A stretch of 64,000 nt of DNA, taken from NCBI RefSeq assembly GCF_009811555.1, contig NZ_BLIN01000002.1, forward strand, positions 1,116,001 through 1,180,000, written 5' to 3'. A model generated the notes under the pieces. It did no database searches and had not been told where the DNA came from. It saw only the letters and a program-made list of their open reading frames with translations. Positions within the stretch are counted from its first letter, which is position 1; every line of letters begins with the position of its first letter. Shown piece by piece: positions 44,756 to 53,483 of the stretch. The position numbers and the translations under genes are program-made. The DNA is from Streptomyces caniferus. GTDB lineage: Bacteria; Actinomycetota; Actinomycetes; Streptomycetales; Streptomycetaceae.

Positions 44756-45646
44756 TTACGCGAAGACGACCGTCCGGCTGCCGTTGAGCAGCACCCGGCG
44801 CTCGCTGTGCCACTTCACCGCACGGGCCAGCGCCTGGCACTCGACGTCCCGGCCGATCGCCACGAGCTGGTCGGGCGTGACGTCATGGCCGACGCGCTCG
44901 ACCTCCTGCTCGATGATCGGGCCCTCGTCGAGGTCGGCGGTCACATAGTGCGCGGTGGCACCGATGAGCTTCACACCGCGGGCGTGCGCCTGGTGGTACG
45001 GCTTGGCGCCCTTGAAGCTCGGGAGGAAGGAGTGGTGGATGTTGATGATCCGGCCCGACAGCGCCTTGCACAGATCGTCGGAGAGCACCTGCATGTAGCG
45101 GGCGAGCACCACCAGCTCGACGTTCTCCGCCTGCACCAGCTCCAGCAGCTGCGCCTCGGCCTGGGCCTTGGTGTCGCGGGTGACCGGAATGTGGTGGAAA
45201 GGAATGTCGTACGAGGCGACCAGCTCGGCGAAGTCCGTGTGATTGGAGACCACGGCCGCGATCTCGACCGGCAGCGCACCGATCCGCGAACGGAAGAGCA
45301 GGTCGTTGAGGCAGTGCCCGAACTTGGACACCATCAGGACGATCCGCATCTTCTCGTCGGCCCGGTGGATCTGCCAGTCCATGCCGAAGGAGTCGCCCAC
45401 CGCCGCGAAGCTGGCCCGCAGCTTGTCGACGCTCACCGAGGTGTCCGCACTGAAGTGGACCCGCATGAAGAACAGCCCGGTGTCGTGGTCGCCGAACTGC
45501 TGGCTGTCCTCGATGTTGCAGCCGGTGATGAAGAGGTAGCTGGAGACGGCGTGCACGATCCCCTGCTTGTCCGGGCAGGACAGGGTGAGGACGTACTGAT
45601 CGTTCCGATCGTGCTGACCGGGCTGGGTGGGCTGCGACTCGCTCAT
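44756..45646 (-). CDS. purU: Formyltetrahydrofolate deformylase
   Basis: This 296-residue enzyme releases formate from 10-formyl-THF for purine synthesis and one-carbon balance. The N-terminal ACT domain is LTLSCPDKQGIVHAVSSYLF. The formyltransferase-fold domain contains KFGHCLNDLLFR, the catalytic His in IINIHHSFLPSFKGAKPYHQA, and TAHYVTADLDEGPIIEQ with the conserved Asp. The ATG at 45646 begins MSESQPTQ. The frame is open much further upstream, across the next gene, but only by base composition. It is probably co-transcribed with the gene 32 bp upstream. Confidence 0.96.
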   Translation of the reverse strand: MSESQPTQPGQHDRNDQYVLTLSCPDKQGIVHAVSSYLFITGCNIEDSQQFGDHDTGLFFMRVHFSADTSVSVDKLRASFAAVGDSFGMDWQIHRADEKMRIVLMVSKFGHCLNDLLFRSRIGALPVEIAAVVSNHTDFAELVASYDIPFHHIPVTRDTKAQAEAQLLELVQAENVELVVLARYMQVLSDDLCKALSGRIINIHHSFLPSFKGAKPYHQAHARGVKLIGATAHYVTADLDEGPIIEQEVERVGHDVTPDQLVAIGRDVECQALARAVKWHSERRVLLNGSRTVVFA

Positions 45647-45678
45647 GACCTCATAGGGTCGCACACCCGCCGAGCAGG

Positions 45679-46137
45679 TCAGGCCGGGGCATCCGCCTGA
45701 CCGGTCATGATGGCCAGCACCTCCAGCGAGCGCGGCGCGACATCGGGGTCCTCGCCGTCCGCCGTCGCCAGCTGCACATGGGCCTCCCGGGCCGCTCGTA
45801 CGGCGTCCGGCCAGCCCTGGTGCTCCATGTACGCGGTCACCGGAGCGTCCGCGCCGACCTGGTGCATGATCCGCAGCACACGGAGCACGGCGACATCGAC
45901 GAGCTGGGCCTCCTGGGAGTCCCGGAAGATCGTGCCGACGTATTTCTCGGCGGACCAGTTGTCCAGCCAGGTGTCCTCGACGAGCCGGTAGACGGCGTCG
46001 GTGACGTCTCCGTACCCGGGCAGGCCGGCCAGCCAGGCCTCCTGCTGGAACGCGGGGTCGGAGAGCATGTGCAGCGCGGAGCGCACATTGCTGCGCCAGC
46101 GCCACCACGGCATGTCGTTGAGTGGCATACCGCCCAT
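45679..46137 (-). CDS. Conserved actinobacterial protein (SCO4402-like)
   Basis: This ~152-residue soluble protein is upstream of purU with a 32-bp gap. Conserved-looking stretches are MPWWRWRSNVRSALHMLSD, WLDNWSAEKYVGTIFRD and VLRVLRIMHQVGADAPV. From memory this resembles a streptomycete family named after SCO4402, next to purU in S. coelicolor. The ATG at 46137 or 46128 may start it, and neither has a good ribosome binding site. Function unknown. Confidence 0.78.
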   Translation of the reverse strand: MGGMPLNDMPWWRWRSNVRSALHMLSDPAFQQEAWLAGLPGYGDVTDAVYRLVEDTWLDNWSAEKYVGTIFRDSQEAQLVDVAVLRVLRIMHQVGADAPVTAYMEHQGWPDAVRAAREAHVQLATADGEDPDVAPRSLEVLAIMTGQADAPA

Positions 46138-46308
46138 GGTGGTCGAGCGGCGCCCGCGACGGGAAGACTTCTCCGAACCTTGCACAGCAATCGATCGTAC
46201 GTTCTTCACCAATGATCTCAAGCGGCCCCCCGGAGTTCACCTCTACGTCACCATCCATTGCCTCGTCGTCACCAGCCCGTTCCGGGCAGGACGGAAGGCT
46301 GCTGTGTC

Positions 46309-47658
46309 ATGACCGGACGGCGACGCTCCCTCCCCCGCCCCTTCTCCTCCGCTCCCGCGGTCGCGACCGTCTCGGCGGCGGCGTGCACGGCACTCCTCGC
46401 GTCACTGCTCTCGGGCTGCGGCTCGCTCACCGGATCGGCGGACGCCGGGGAGAAGGACCCGGTCACGGTGATGACCTGGGCCCCCGAGGGCACCAAGGCG
46501 ACCAATATGCCGGGTATGCCGGCCATGGCGCAGGCCTACGCCCGCTGGGTCAACTCCCGCGGCGGCATCAAGGGCCACCCGCTGAAGGTGCTGACCTGCA
46601 ACGAGCACAACGACTCGGTGACCGCGGCGCACTGCGCCCAGCGCGCGGTGGACGAGGGCGCCGTCGCCGTCGTCGGCTCGTACAGCCAGTTCGGCCGGTC
46701 GTTCATGTCGCCGCTGGAGGTCAAGGGCATCCCGTTCATCGGCGGCTACGGCGCCTCGGACGAGGAGTTCGAGAGCCCGCTGTCCTACCCCGTCAACGGC
46801 GGCCAGGCCTCGCTGCTCGCCGGCAACGGCCGGCAGCTGGCGCGCGACTGCAGCCGGGTGGCGCTGGTCCGGCCGGACAGCATCCAGGGCGACCAGATGC
46901 CCTCGCTGCTCAACTCCGGCCTGCAGAGCGGCAGTCGGCACCCGGCCAAGGACATCAAGGCCCCCGAGGACGGCACCGACTACTCGTCCGCGGTCAACCA
47001 CGCGCTGGACGGCGTGGGCGCCGACCCGGCCGTCTACGGCACGTCCGCGGCCGGCGGAAAGGCGCCCGGCTCCTGTGTGACCGCCTCGCTGGGCGATCAC
47101 ACGGACGCGTTCTTCGACTCGTTCCGGCGGCTGCAGGAGGACAGCCCCAAGGTGCGGGTCGCGTCCGTCCTGGGCAGCGTCGGCCAGTCGCTGCTGAACC
47201 GTACGGGCGGCAGTGCCGGGCCGCTGGAGGACGCGGACATCACCGGCTGGTACCCGGTCGCCCACGACTCGCGCTGGCAGCCGATGCGCAAGGTCATCAA
47301 CGACTTCGCCTTCGACGACAACCGCATCGACCCGGCCGACCAGGGCGTCCAGACGACCTGGATCGCCTACACCGTGCTGCGCGCCCTGATCGAACAGCTC
47401 GACGCCGCGGGCGTCGAGGACATCACCCCGCACGCCCTGCAGACCACGCTGGACCGCGGCGACCGGGCCATCGACACCGGCGGGCTGACCCCGAAGCTGC
47501 GCTGGCGGGACGACGACCTGCTCGCCGTCCAGGACTATCCGCGCATCGTGAACGGGATGGTGACCTACCAGGTCGTCAGGGACGGCGAGTTGACCGCCGC
47601 CCGGGACGGCTTCGTGAATGTCGCCAAGACGCTGGAGCAGCGGCGCACGGACAGCTGA
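46309..47658 (+). CDS. Substrate-binding lipoprotein (branched-chain amino acid type)
   Basis: This is a 449-residue lipoprotein. The basic RRR start, hydrophobic core and LLSGCGS lipobox (Cys about residue 39) target it to the outer face of the membrane. The body is a type I periplasmic-binding fold: AQAYARWVNSRGGIKGHPLKVLTCNEHND, a second half from DRVALVRPDS-like sequences, and ADQGVQTTWIAYTVLRALIEQL. The usual ligands of this family are branched-chain amino acids or amides. No permease or ATPase gene is adjacent, so it is an orphan binding protein. The start is the ATG at 46309 behind GGAAGG. Confidence 0.87.
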   Translation: MTGRRRSLPRPFSSAPAVATVSAAACTALLASLLSGCGSLTGSADAGEKDPVTVMTWAPEGTKATNMPGMPAMAQAYARWVNSRGGIKGHPLKVLTCNEHNDSVTAAHCAQRAVDEGAVAVVGSYSQFGRSFMSPLEVKGIPFIGGYGASDEEFESPLSYPVNGGQASLLAGNGRQLARDCSRVALVRPDSIQGDQMPSLLNSGLQSGSRHPAKDIKAPEDGTDYSSAVNHALDGVGADPAVYGTSAAGGKAPGSCVTASLGDHTDAFFDSFRRLQEDSPKVRVASVLGSVGQSLLNRTGGSAGPLEDADITGWYPVAHDSRWQPMRKVINDFAFDDNRIDPADQGVQTTWIAYTVLRALIEQLDAAGVEDITPHALQTTLDRGDRAIDTGGLTPKLRWRDDDLLAVQDYPRIVNGMVTYQVVRDGELTAARDGFVNVAKTLEQRRTDS

Positions 47659-47764
47659 GCGGGGAGCTGAGCGGACAGCTGAGCGGGCTGGGCAGCGGTC
47701 GGGGGACAGCCGGGCCGGGGGCGTTGAGCGGGAGCCGGGAGCGGGGGCGCGCGGACCGCTGAGC

Positions 47765-47793
47765 GGGGCGGGCAGCCTGGTGGCGCCCGCCCC
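47765..47793. terminator. Hairpin between lipoprotein and repeat-rich membrane protein genes
   Basis: GGGGCGGGC (47765-47773) pairs with GCCCGCCCC (47785-47793) over nine bases, between two convergent genes. Short GCTGAGCGG direct repeats precede it (47657-47768). Confidence 0.6.
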
Positions 47794-47802
47794 AAAGGGT
47801 GC

Positions 47803-49707
47803 TCAGAGCTGTTCGGGGCGGCGCTCCGTCATCCCGTACTTCTTGGCGAGCGGGTTCCAGATCTGCGCCGCCTGCTTCTTGGCCGTGGTGGCCTGGCCAC
47901 TGGCCACATTGCCCTGGGCGGTCTGCCTGCTGAGCCGGGCCTTGCCCTTGTGACAGCCCTTCTTGCTGCCGACCTGGCCGGCCCAGGCCGCGTAGTGGTT
48001 GTCCGCGGCCGCCGAGGACTGCCAGGCCTTGCTCAGCGCGGCGGTCAGCTGGGCGTGGTTCGGGATCTTGTCGACGGGCAACTGCTGCAGCCGCTTCACC
48101 AGGTCGTTGCGCTGGCCGGCCGCGGCCCGCAGGTCCTTGGCCGCGCCACCGAGGTTGCTGCAGGTCCTGATGCTGTTGACGGCACCGATCACCGAGGCGC
48201 GGCTGTTGTTGCTGTCGCCGAGCAGCGCGTCCAGGCCCTTGGCCTGCTCCTGCGCCGGATCGGCGGACGGCTTCGGCTGCTCCGACTCCTTGGCCGCCTT
48301 CGTCGTTTCGGATCCGGCGTCCTGCTTCTTCGCCGTGTCGTCGCCGCTGCCCCCGCTCAGCGCCCAGCCGAGGCCGAGACCGGCGCCCGCGAGCGCCACG
48401 ATGACGATGCCGACGATCACGGCCGGGGCGAGCCGGCGGCGGCCGCCACCGTCGTCGTACGAGGAGGCCTGCTGGTCGTAGCCGCCGCCGGGCGGGAACT
48501 GCTGTCCCTGACCCTGCTGGCCGTACGGCGGGCGGCCCGGGTCCTCGAAGCGCGGCAGCTGGGCCGTGGAGTCCGGGGCGGCGGCCTGGCCGGGTCCGCC
48601 CGGCCCGTCGCGGAACAGGCCGTCGAACTCGGAGGGGGTGGGACGCTCACCGGGCGCACCGGGGCGCACGCCGTACGGCGCTCCGGGCGGCGGGGGCGGT
48701 GCACCGGCGCCGACCGGCGGGATGAGCTGGGTCGCCTCGGCGTCGCCCGGGCCCTGCGCGCCCGGCATCGGCTGCGACTGCGGCATCGGCTGGGCCTGGG
48801 GCCGCTGCTGGTTCGGCTTGATCGCGCGCAGCATCGTGGTGGATTCGTCGGGCGTCTCGGGCCGCCCGGCCGCCTCGGGCGGCAGCGGGGCGGCGCCGGG
48901 ACCGCCGGACTGCGCGTCGAAGGGGGAGATGAGCGCGGTGGCCTCCGCGTCGCCCGCGGCGGGCGGCAGCGGTGCACCGGTCTGCGGGGTCGACCGCACC
49001 AGCTCTCCGGACGGTCCCTGCGGCTGCTGCTGCCCGTACTGCTGCGGGGGCTGCTGGTTCTGCTGCGGCTGCTGGGTCTGCTGGCCGTACGGCTGCTGCT
49101 GGGCCTGCTGGCCGTTTCCGTACTGGGCGCCCTCGGGCGGCAGCGCGCCCGGCGCCCCCTGCCCGTGGGTCATGCCGTGCGGCAGGAGCGCCGTCGCCTC
49201 GGCGGCCGAGTCGGCCGGCGGCAGCGGTGCGCCCGGCTGCTGGGGCGTCTGCTGCGGCATCGAGGGCGGGGCGGGCGGTACCGGCGGCTGCCCCTGGGGC
49301 GGTGCCGGGAAGCCCTGGCCACCCTGCGGCTGCTGCGGCACGGAGGCCTGCGTCGGCTGGAAGGACTGCGATGCCTGGGACGGCTGGGCCTGCTGGTACG
49401 GCGCCTGCTCCGGCGCGTATCCCGGCCCGCCCTGGCCGTAACCCTGCTGCTGGCCCTGGCCCTGGCCGTACGCCTGCGCCGGTCCCTGCTCGTACCCCTG
49501 CTGCGGGGCGGGCGCCTCGCCGTACGACTGCGGGGCGGCAGCGGCCTGCTGCCCGGGTCCCCAGGGCTGGCCCCACGGCTGTCCGGCCGGCGGCGCGGCC
49601 TGCTGGTCGGGCACCCACGGCTCGCCGTTGGCGGGCAGCACAATGCCCTCTCGCGCGGGACCGGCCGCAGAATTCTGCGGGTCGTGACCCTGTCCGCTCT
49701 GCGTCAC
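47803..49707 (-). CDS. Gln/Pro-rich membrane protein with repeated AEAT motifs
   Basis: This is a ~634-residue protein starting at GTG 49707 behind GGAGT. The first ~405 residues are low complexity (Gln, Pro, Gly, Tyr, Ala). Within them a short motif recurs: AEATALLP, AEATALIS, AEATQLIP, with looser relatives ESTTMLRA and DSTAQLPR. A transmembrane helix (VIVGIVIVALAGAGLGLGWAL) then leads to an extracellular, mostly helical domain of ~190 residues with two Cys (RTCSNLGG, KKGCHKG). The motif, Thr followed by hydrophobics after acidic residues, looks like a phosphothreonine/FHA-type target (inference). Function unknown. Confidence 0.82.
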   Translation of the reverse strand: MTQSGQGHDPQNSAAGPAREGIVLPANGEPWVPDQQAAPPAGQPWGQPWGPGQQAAAAPQSYGEAPAPQQGYEQGPAQAYGQGQGQQQGYGQGGPGYAPEQAPYQQAQPSQASQSFQPTQASVPQQPQGGQGFPAPPQGQPPVPPAPPSMPQQTPQQPGAPLPPADSAAEATALLPHGMTHGQGAPGALPPEGAQYGNGQQAQQQPYGQQTQQPQQNQQPPQQYGQQQPQGPSGELVRSTPQTGAPLPPAAGDAEATALISPFDAQSGGPGAAPLPPEAAGRPETPDESTTMLRAIKPNQQRPQAQPMPQSQPMPGAQGPGDAEATQLIPPVGAGAPPPPPGAPYGVRPGAPGERPTPSEFDGLFRDGPGGPGQAAAPDSTAQLPRFEDPGRPPYGQQGQGQQFPPGGGYDQQASSYDDGGGRRRLAPAVIVGIVIVALAGAGLGLGWALSGGSGDDTAKKQDAGSETTKAAKESEQPKPSADPAQEQAKGLDALLGDSNNSRASVIGAVNSIRTCSNLGGAAKDLRAAAGQRNDLVKRLQQLPVDKIPNHAQLTAALSKAWQSSAAADNHYAAWAGQVGSKKGCHKGKARLSRQTAQGNVASGQATTAKKQAAQIWNPLAKKYGMTERRPEQL

Positions 49708-49953
49708 CGTGACTCCTACCAACGTGCAGACCTACGGAATCGTCGGCTGCACGCTACCGGGTCGCAGCAACGTTCGACCACGTCGCCTGGTCACCACCCC
49801 CGCACGCTCATGGAACGCGCCGGGCGGCCCCTGCTCGCGGCCCGCCCGGCGCCGTACGACAAAGCCGACGCCGCACGACAAAGCGGCCCCGCCTCCGCCA
49901 CATCGCCACGGCTCCCGCCCCGAGGCGTGGTGCACACCTCCCGCAGGACCCGC
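49708..49953. other. Gap between membrane-protein start and regulator stop
   Basis: These 246 bp hold the membrane-protein promoter. No gene and no strong palindrome is visible. Confidence 0.4.
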
Positions 49954-51348
49954 TCAGGCCGCCGTGGCCCGCAGCTCCAGCCGGGCACTGAACTCCCGTA
50001 CCACCGGCTCGTCCCGGAAGGGCTCCAGGCGCAGCTGGAAGTCCTCCAGATACTCCGCGCCGCGGTCCGAACGCAGCCCGCTCAGCAGCTCCACCGCCTG
50101 GGTGCCCGTATGGCAGGCCGCTTCCACCTCCCGCTGCTGCACCTGGGCGCCGGCCAGCAGCAGCAGACCGATGGCCCGCCGCCGCGCCCGGCCTTCCGGG
50201 TGCCCGTCCAGCGCCTCCTGCGCACGCTGCCCGGCGGGTCCCGGCTGCCCCAGGTCGCGGTGGCAGTGGGCGAGTTCGTCGGCCAGGTAGGCCTGGTCGA
50301 AATGGGCGATCCAGACCGGGTCGTCGCCCGACTCGGACGCCGCCTCGGCGCGCTCCATCGCGGCGACCGCCCGTCCCGCCACCGCCTGGAAGGCCCGGCC
50401 GTCGCCCATCAGGGCGTGTCCACGGGCCTCCGCCGCACAGAACATCGCCTCCGCCCGTGGGGTGACATGACCGCGGGCGCCCTCCTGGGCGGCGCGCGCG
50501 AGCTGGGCGATCTCCCGGGGATTGCCGAGCGAGGCGGCGAGGTGGCTCATGCTCGCGGCGAGGACGTAGCCGCCGTAGCCGCGGTCCCCCGCCGCCTGGG
50601 CCAGCCGCAGCGCCTGGATGTAGTAGCGCTGGGCGAGGCCGGGCTGGCCGGTGTCGACGGCCATATAGCCGCCGAGTTCGGTCAACCGCGCGACGGCGGC
50701 GAAGAGTTCCCGCCCGACGGACTCGCGGTACGAACCGGCCAGCAGCCCCGAGACCACGCTGTTGAGGTAGTGCACGACGACCGGCCGGACATGCCCGGCA
50801 CCGAAGCGGTGGTCGAGTTCGCCGAGCGCCGTGGTCATCGCGCGCACCGCCTCGACGTCCGAGATCCCGACCCGGGCGCCGGCGTTCCTGGCGACCTGGC
50901 TGTCCGCGCCGGTGATCAGCCAGTCGCGACTGGGCTCGACCAGCGCCGAGGCCGCGACCGTGGAGCCGCTGAGGAAGTCGCGCCGCCCCACATCGCTGCG
51001 CCACAGCTCGCAGACCTGCTCGATCGCCCCGAGGACGGTCGGCGAGAACTGCAGCCCCACCCCGGAGGCGAGGTTCTTGCCGTCGGCCATCCCGATCTCG
51101 TCGATGGTGACCGTGCGCCCCAGCTTGCGCCCCAGCGCCTCCGCGATGACGGCCGGCGCGCGGCCCCGCGGCTGCTGCCCGCGCAGCCATCTGGCCACGG
51201 AGGTCTTGTCGTAGCGGAGGTCGAGACCGTGCTCCGCACCGCACATGTTGACGCGGCGGGCGAGCCCCGCGTTGGAACAGGCGGCTTCCTGGATCAGCGA
51301 CTGCAGCCGTTCGTTGGGCTGCCGTGCGACGAGTGGCCTGGCGGCCAT
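49954..51348 (-). CDS. NsdA-like TPR regulator with N-terminal helix-turn-helix
   Basis: This 464-residue protein begins MAARPLVARQPNERLQSLI and contains a helix-turn-helix-like region (NAGLARRVNMCGAEHGLDLRYDKTSVARWLRG). It continues with VGRRDFLSGSTVAASALVEP and a long helical TPR-type array to the C-terminus. I place it with the NsdA/NsdB-like streptomycete proteins that repress sporulation or antibiotic production. That is a family judgement from memory, and it could be a paralog with another role. The AT-richer region upstream holds a palindrome at 51418. Confidence 0.8.
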   Translation of the reverse strand: MAARPLVARQPNERLQSLIQEAACSNAGLARRVNMCGAEHGLDLRYDKTSVARWLRGQQPRGRAPAVIAEALGRKLGRTVTIDEIGMADGKNLASGVGLQFSPTVLGAIEQVCELWRSDVGRRDFLSGSTVAASALVEPSRDWLITGADSQVARNAGARVGISDVEAVRAMTTALGELDHRFGAGHVRPVVVHYLNSVVSGLLAGSYRESVGRELFAAVARLTELGGYMAVDTGQPGLAQRYYIQALRLAQAAGDRGYGGYVLAASMSHLAASLGNPREIAQLARAAQEGARGHVTPRAEAMFCAAEARGHALMGDGRAFQAVAGRAVAAMERAEAASESGDDPVWIAHFDQAYLADELAHCHRDLGQPGPAGQRAQEALDGHPEGRARRRAIGLLLLAGAQVQQREVEAACHTGTQAVELLSGLRSDRGAEYLEDFQLRLEPFRDEPVVREFSARLELRATAA

Positions 51349-51417
51349 GCTTGTACCCCCTGTTTACCGCTGCGCGTTCACCGGCGAACGCCGTTCCTCG
51401 TGATCGATTCCCCGTGA

Positions 51418-51448
51418 ATATGCCGGATATCCGAGAGATCCGGGATAT
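51418..51448 (-). promoter_or_regulatory. Inverted repeat upstream of the NsdA-like gene
   Basis: ATATGCCGGAT (51418-51428) and ATCCGGGATAT (51438-51448) match at 10 of 11 positions around a nine-base centre. It lies 70 bases before the regulator start in unusually AT-rich DNA. A plausible operator. Confidence 0.5.
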
Positions 51449-51796
51449 GCGCGATAGGAGGGATCGGAGCGATACGCACTTTGCAGCGGATGCTCAGTTG
51501 TGAGCGTTTTGGGCTCTGTCCGGAGCATCCTCGGTGCGAAGCGCTCGTTCACAAGGAGATGGGTGCGCGGTGCCGTGCACAGATCGCGGCGCCTCCGTGC
51601 CGGGCTCCCCCCGGGTGCACTTCGGACTGCCGCGGGCGGTCCCTCCGCCCGTCACGCAGGTGGCTACCCGCTCCTCGGGCCCCGCCCGCACACGCGCCCC
51701 CACCGGTGCACCCATGCGCCCCACGTGCGAGAACGATGCGCCGGGGGGCCGGCCCTTCGGCCGTAACCCTTGGTGACACCGGGAGTTGTCCTGTGC
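51449..51796. other. Divergent region upstream of the primase-polymerase gene
   Basis: This 348-bp stretch is expected to contain promoters for both neighbours. Short frames exist without plausible start sites. Nothing further was recognised. Confidence 0.45.
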
Positions 51797-52468
51797 GTGG
51801 AAGAGACCATCACCGTCACAGGAGCCCCGCAGATCCCCCAGCAGCGCGGCGAGCAGCTGCTCGAAACTGCGGTGCGTTACGCGGAGGAACGGCATTGGGA
51901 CGTGTTCCCGGGCGCATGGCTGGAGCACGACGGCGAGACGCCGCGCTGCTCGTGCGACGCCGGTGACTGCGCAGCGCCCGGCGCGCACCCCACCGTCCCC
52001 GACTGGGCCGGCCAGGCCACCGGCAGCGCGACCGCGGTCCGCCGTATGTGGAGCAAGCAGCCGCGGGCCTCGATCCTGATGCCGACGGGCCGGTCGTTCG
52101 AGGCGCTGGACGTCCCCGAGACCGCGGGCTGTCTGGCGCTGGCCCGTATGGAACGGATGGCCCTGCCGCTCGGACCGGTGACCCGCACCCCCGGCCGCCG
52201 GATGCTCTTCCTCGTCCTCCCCGGCGCGTCGGTGAAGGTCCCGGCGCTGGTACGGACTCTGGGCTGGTCACCGGCCGCGCTCGATCTGATCTGCCGCGGC
52301 GAGGGGGAGTACATCGCCGCACCGCCGACCCGGGTCGGGGCGCACGGCTCGGTGCAGTGGGCGCGCCGCCCCACCGCCACCAACCGCTGGCTGCCGGACG
52401 CCGAGGAGCTGATCAGCCCGCTCGCGTACGCCTGCGCACGGGACGCGGTCGAGATGCGGGGACGCTGA
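51797..52468 (+). CDS. Bifunctional DNA primase/polymerase-domain protein
   Basis: This is a ~223-residue protein of the prim-pol-like family found across streptomycetes. Features include LETAVRYAEERHWDVFPGAWL at the N-terminus, CSCDAGDCAAPGAHPTVPDW with three Cys (possible zinc site) and WSKQPRASILMPTGRSFEALDVPE. Replication primases of this fold use acidic residues, and in this short group the acidic triad is not evident, so enzymatic activity is doubtful. The GTG at 51797 follows GGGAG; a GTG at 51770 is possible. It precedes the ABC transporter genes by 130 bp. Confidence 0.78.
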   Translation: MEETITVTGAPQIPQQRGEQLLETAVRYAEERHWDVFPGAWLEHDGETPRCSCDAGDCAAPGAHPTVPDWAGQATGSATAVRRMWSKQPRASILMPTGRSFEALDVPETAGCLALARMERMALPLGPVTRTPGRRMLFLVLPGASVKVPALVRTLGWSPAALDLICRGEGEYIAAPPTRVGAHGSVQWARRPTATNRWLPDAEELISPLAYACARDAVEMRGR

Positions 52469-52598
52469 CCCGGACCGGCCCGCTCCCCTTGTCCCCGCGG
52501 GCGTCCACAGGGACAGCGCCCAAAAGCCCCCGGTCGTATCGTGGGGTGCCAGACGGGGGTCAGGACGGCCTCTGCGGGGACGTCGAAGGGCAGGGCCG

Positions 52599-53483
52599 GT
52601 GGCGAACGAGCCGGAAGACATCGGGCAGCGGGACGAGTCGGCACCGCCGCCGCACAGCACGGCCGCTTCTCCGGGCGGGCCGGCCGCGGCTCCGGGGGAC
52701 GCCGCGGCCGGCCCGCCCGCCGTACGCATCCAGGGCCTGTGGAAGAAGTTCGGCGAGCAGATCGCCGTCAACGGCATCGACCTGACGCTGCCCGCCGGCC
52801 GTTTCATCGGGCTCGTCGGTCCCAACGGCGCCGGCAAGACCACCACGCTCTCCATGGTGACGGGCCTGCTGCGACCGGACTCCGGGCTGGTCGAGATCGG
52901 CGGGCACGACGTCTGGCAGGACCCGGTGGCCGTCAAGTCCCGCATCGGCGTGCTGCCCGAGGGGCTGCGGCTCTTCGAGCGGCTCTCGGGACGTGAACTC
53001 CTCGGCTACATAGGGCGGCTGCGCGGTCTGCCGGGCACCGAGGTCGACAAGCGGGCCGGGCAGCTGCTGGACGTGCTCGATCTGGCGGGCGCCCGGAACA
53101 AGCTGGTGGTGGACTACTCCACCGGTATGCGCAAGAAGATCGGGCTGGCGGCGGCGCTGCTGCACAACCCCGAGATCCTCTTCCTCGACGAGCCCTTCGA
53201 GGGCGTCGACCCGGTGTCCGCACAGACCATCCGCGGCGTCCTGGAGCGCTACACCGCCTCCGGGGCGACCGTGATCTTCTCCAGCCATGTGATGGAGCTG
53301 GTCGAGTCGCTGTGCGACTGGGTCGCGGTGATCGCCGCCGGGCGGATCCGCGCGGACGGCCCGCTCGCGGAGGTGCGCGGCGCGGCGCCCTCGCTGCAGG
53401 ACGCGTTCCTCGAACTCGTCGGCGCGCGGGGCCGCGGCGCGAGTGCGAACCTCGACTGGCTGGGCGGTGGCGGCGCCCGATGA
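52599..53483 (+). CDS. ABC transporter ATP-binding protein
   Basis: This is a 294-residue ATPase. A ~40-residue Pro/Ala/Gly leader precedes Walker A (GLVGPNGAGKTTT), Q-loop (GVLPEGLRLFERLSG), signature (YSTGMRKKIGLAAALL), Walker B (ILFLDEPFEGVDPV) and the switch His (SSHVMELVE). This is the exporter (DRA-like) type. The stop overlaps the permease start as ATGA. The GTG start has AAGGGCAGGG upstream. The substrate is unknown. Confidence 0.93.
   Translation: MANEPEDIGQRDESAPPPHSTAASPGGPAAAPGDAAAGPPAVRIQGLWKKFGEQIAVNGIDLTLPAGRFIGLVGPNGAGKTTTLSMVTGLLRPDSGLVEIGGHDVWQDPVAVKSRIGVLPEGLRLFERLSGRELLGYIGRLRGLPGTEVDKRAGQLLDVLDLAGARNKLVVDYSTGMRKKIGLAAALLHNPEILFLDEPFEGVDPVSAQTIRGVLERYTASGATVIFSSHVMELVESLCDWVAVIAAGRIRADGPLAEVRGAAPSLQDAFLELVGARGRGASANLDWLGGGGAR

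Noticed and set aside
47950..51417. An 1155-codon plus-strand frame
   Set aside because: It covers two minus-strand genes with clear domains. Its product is Leu/Arg/Gly low-complexity without motifs.
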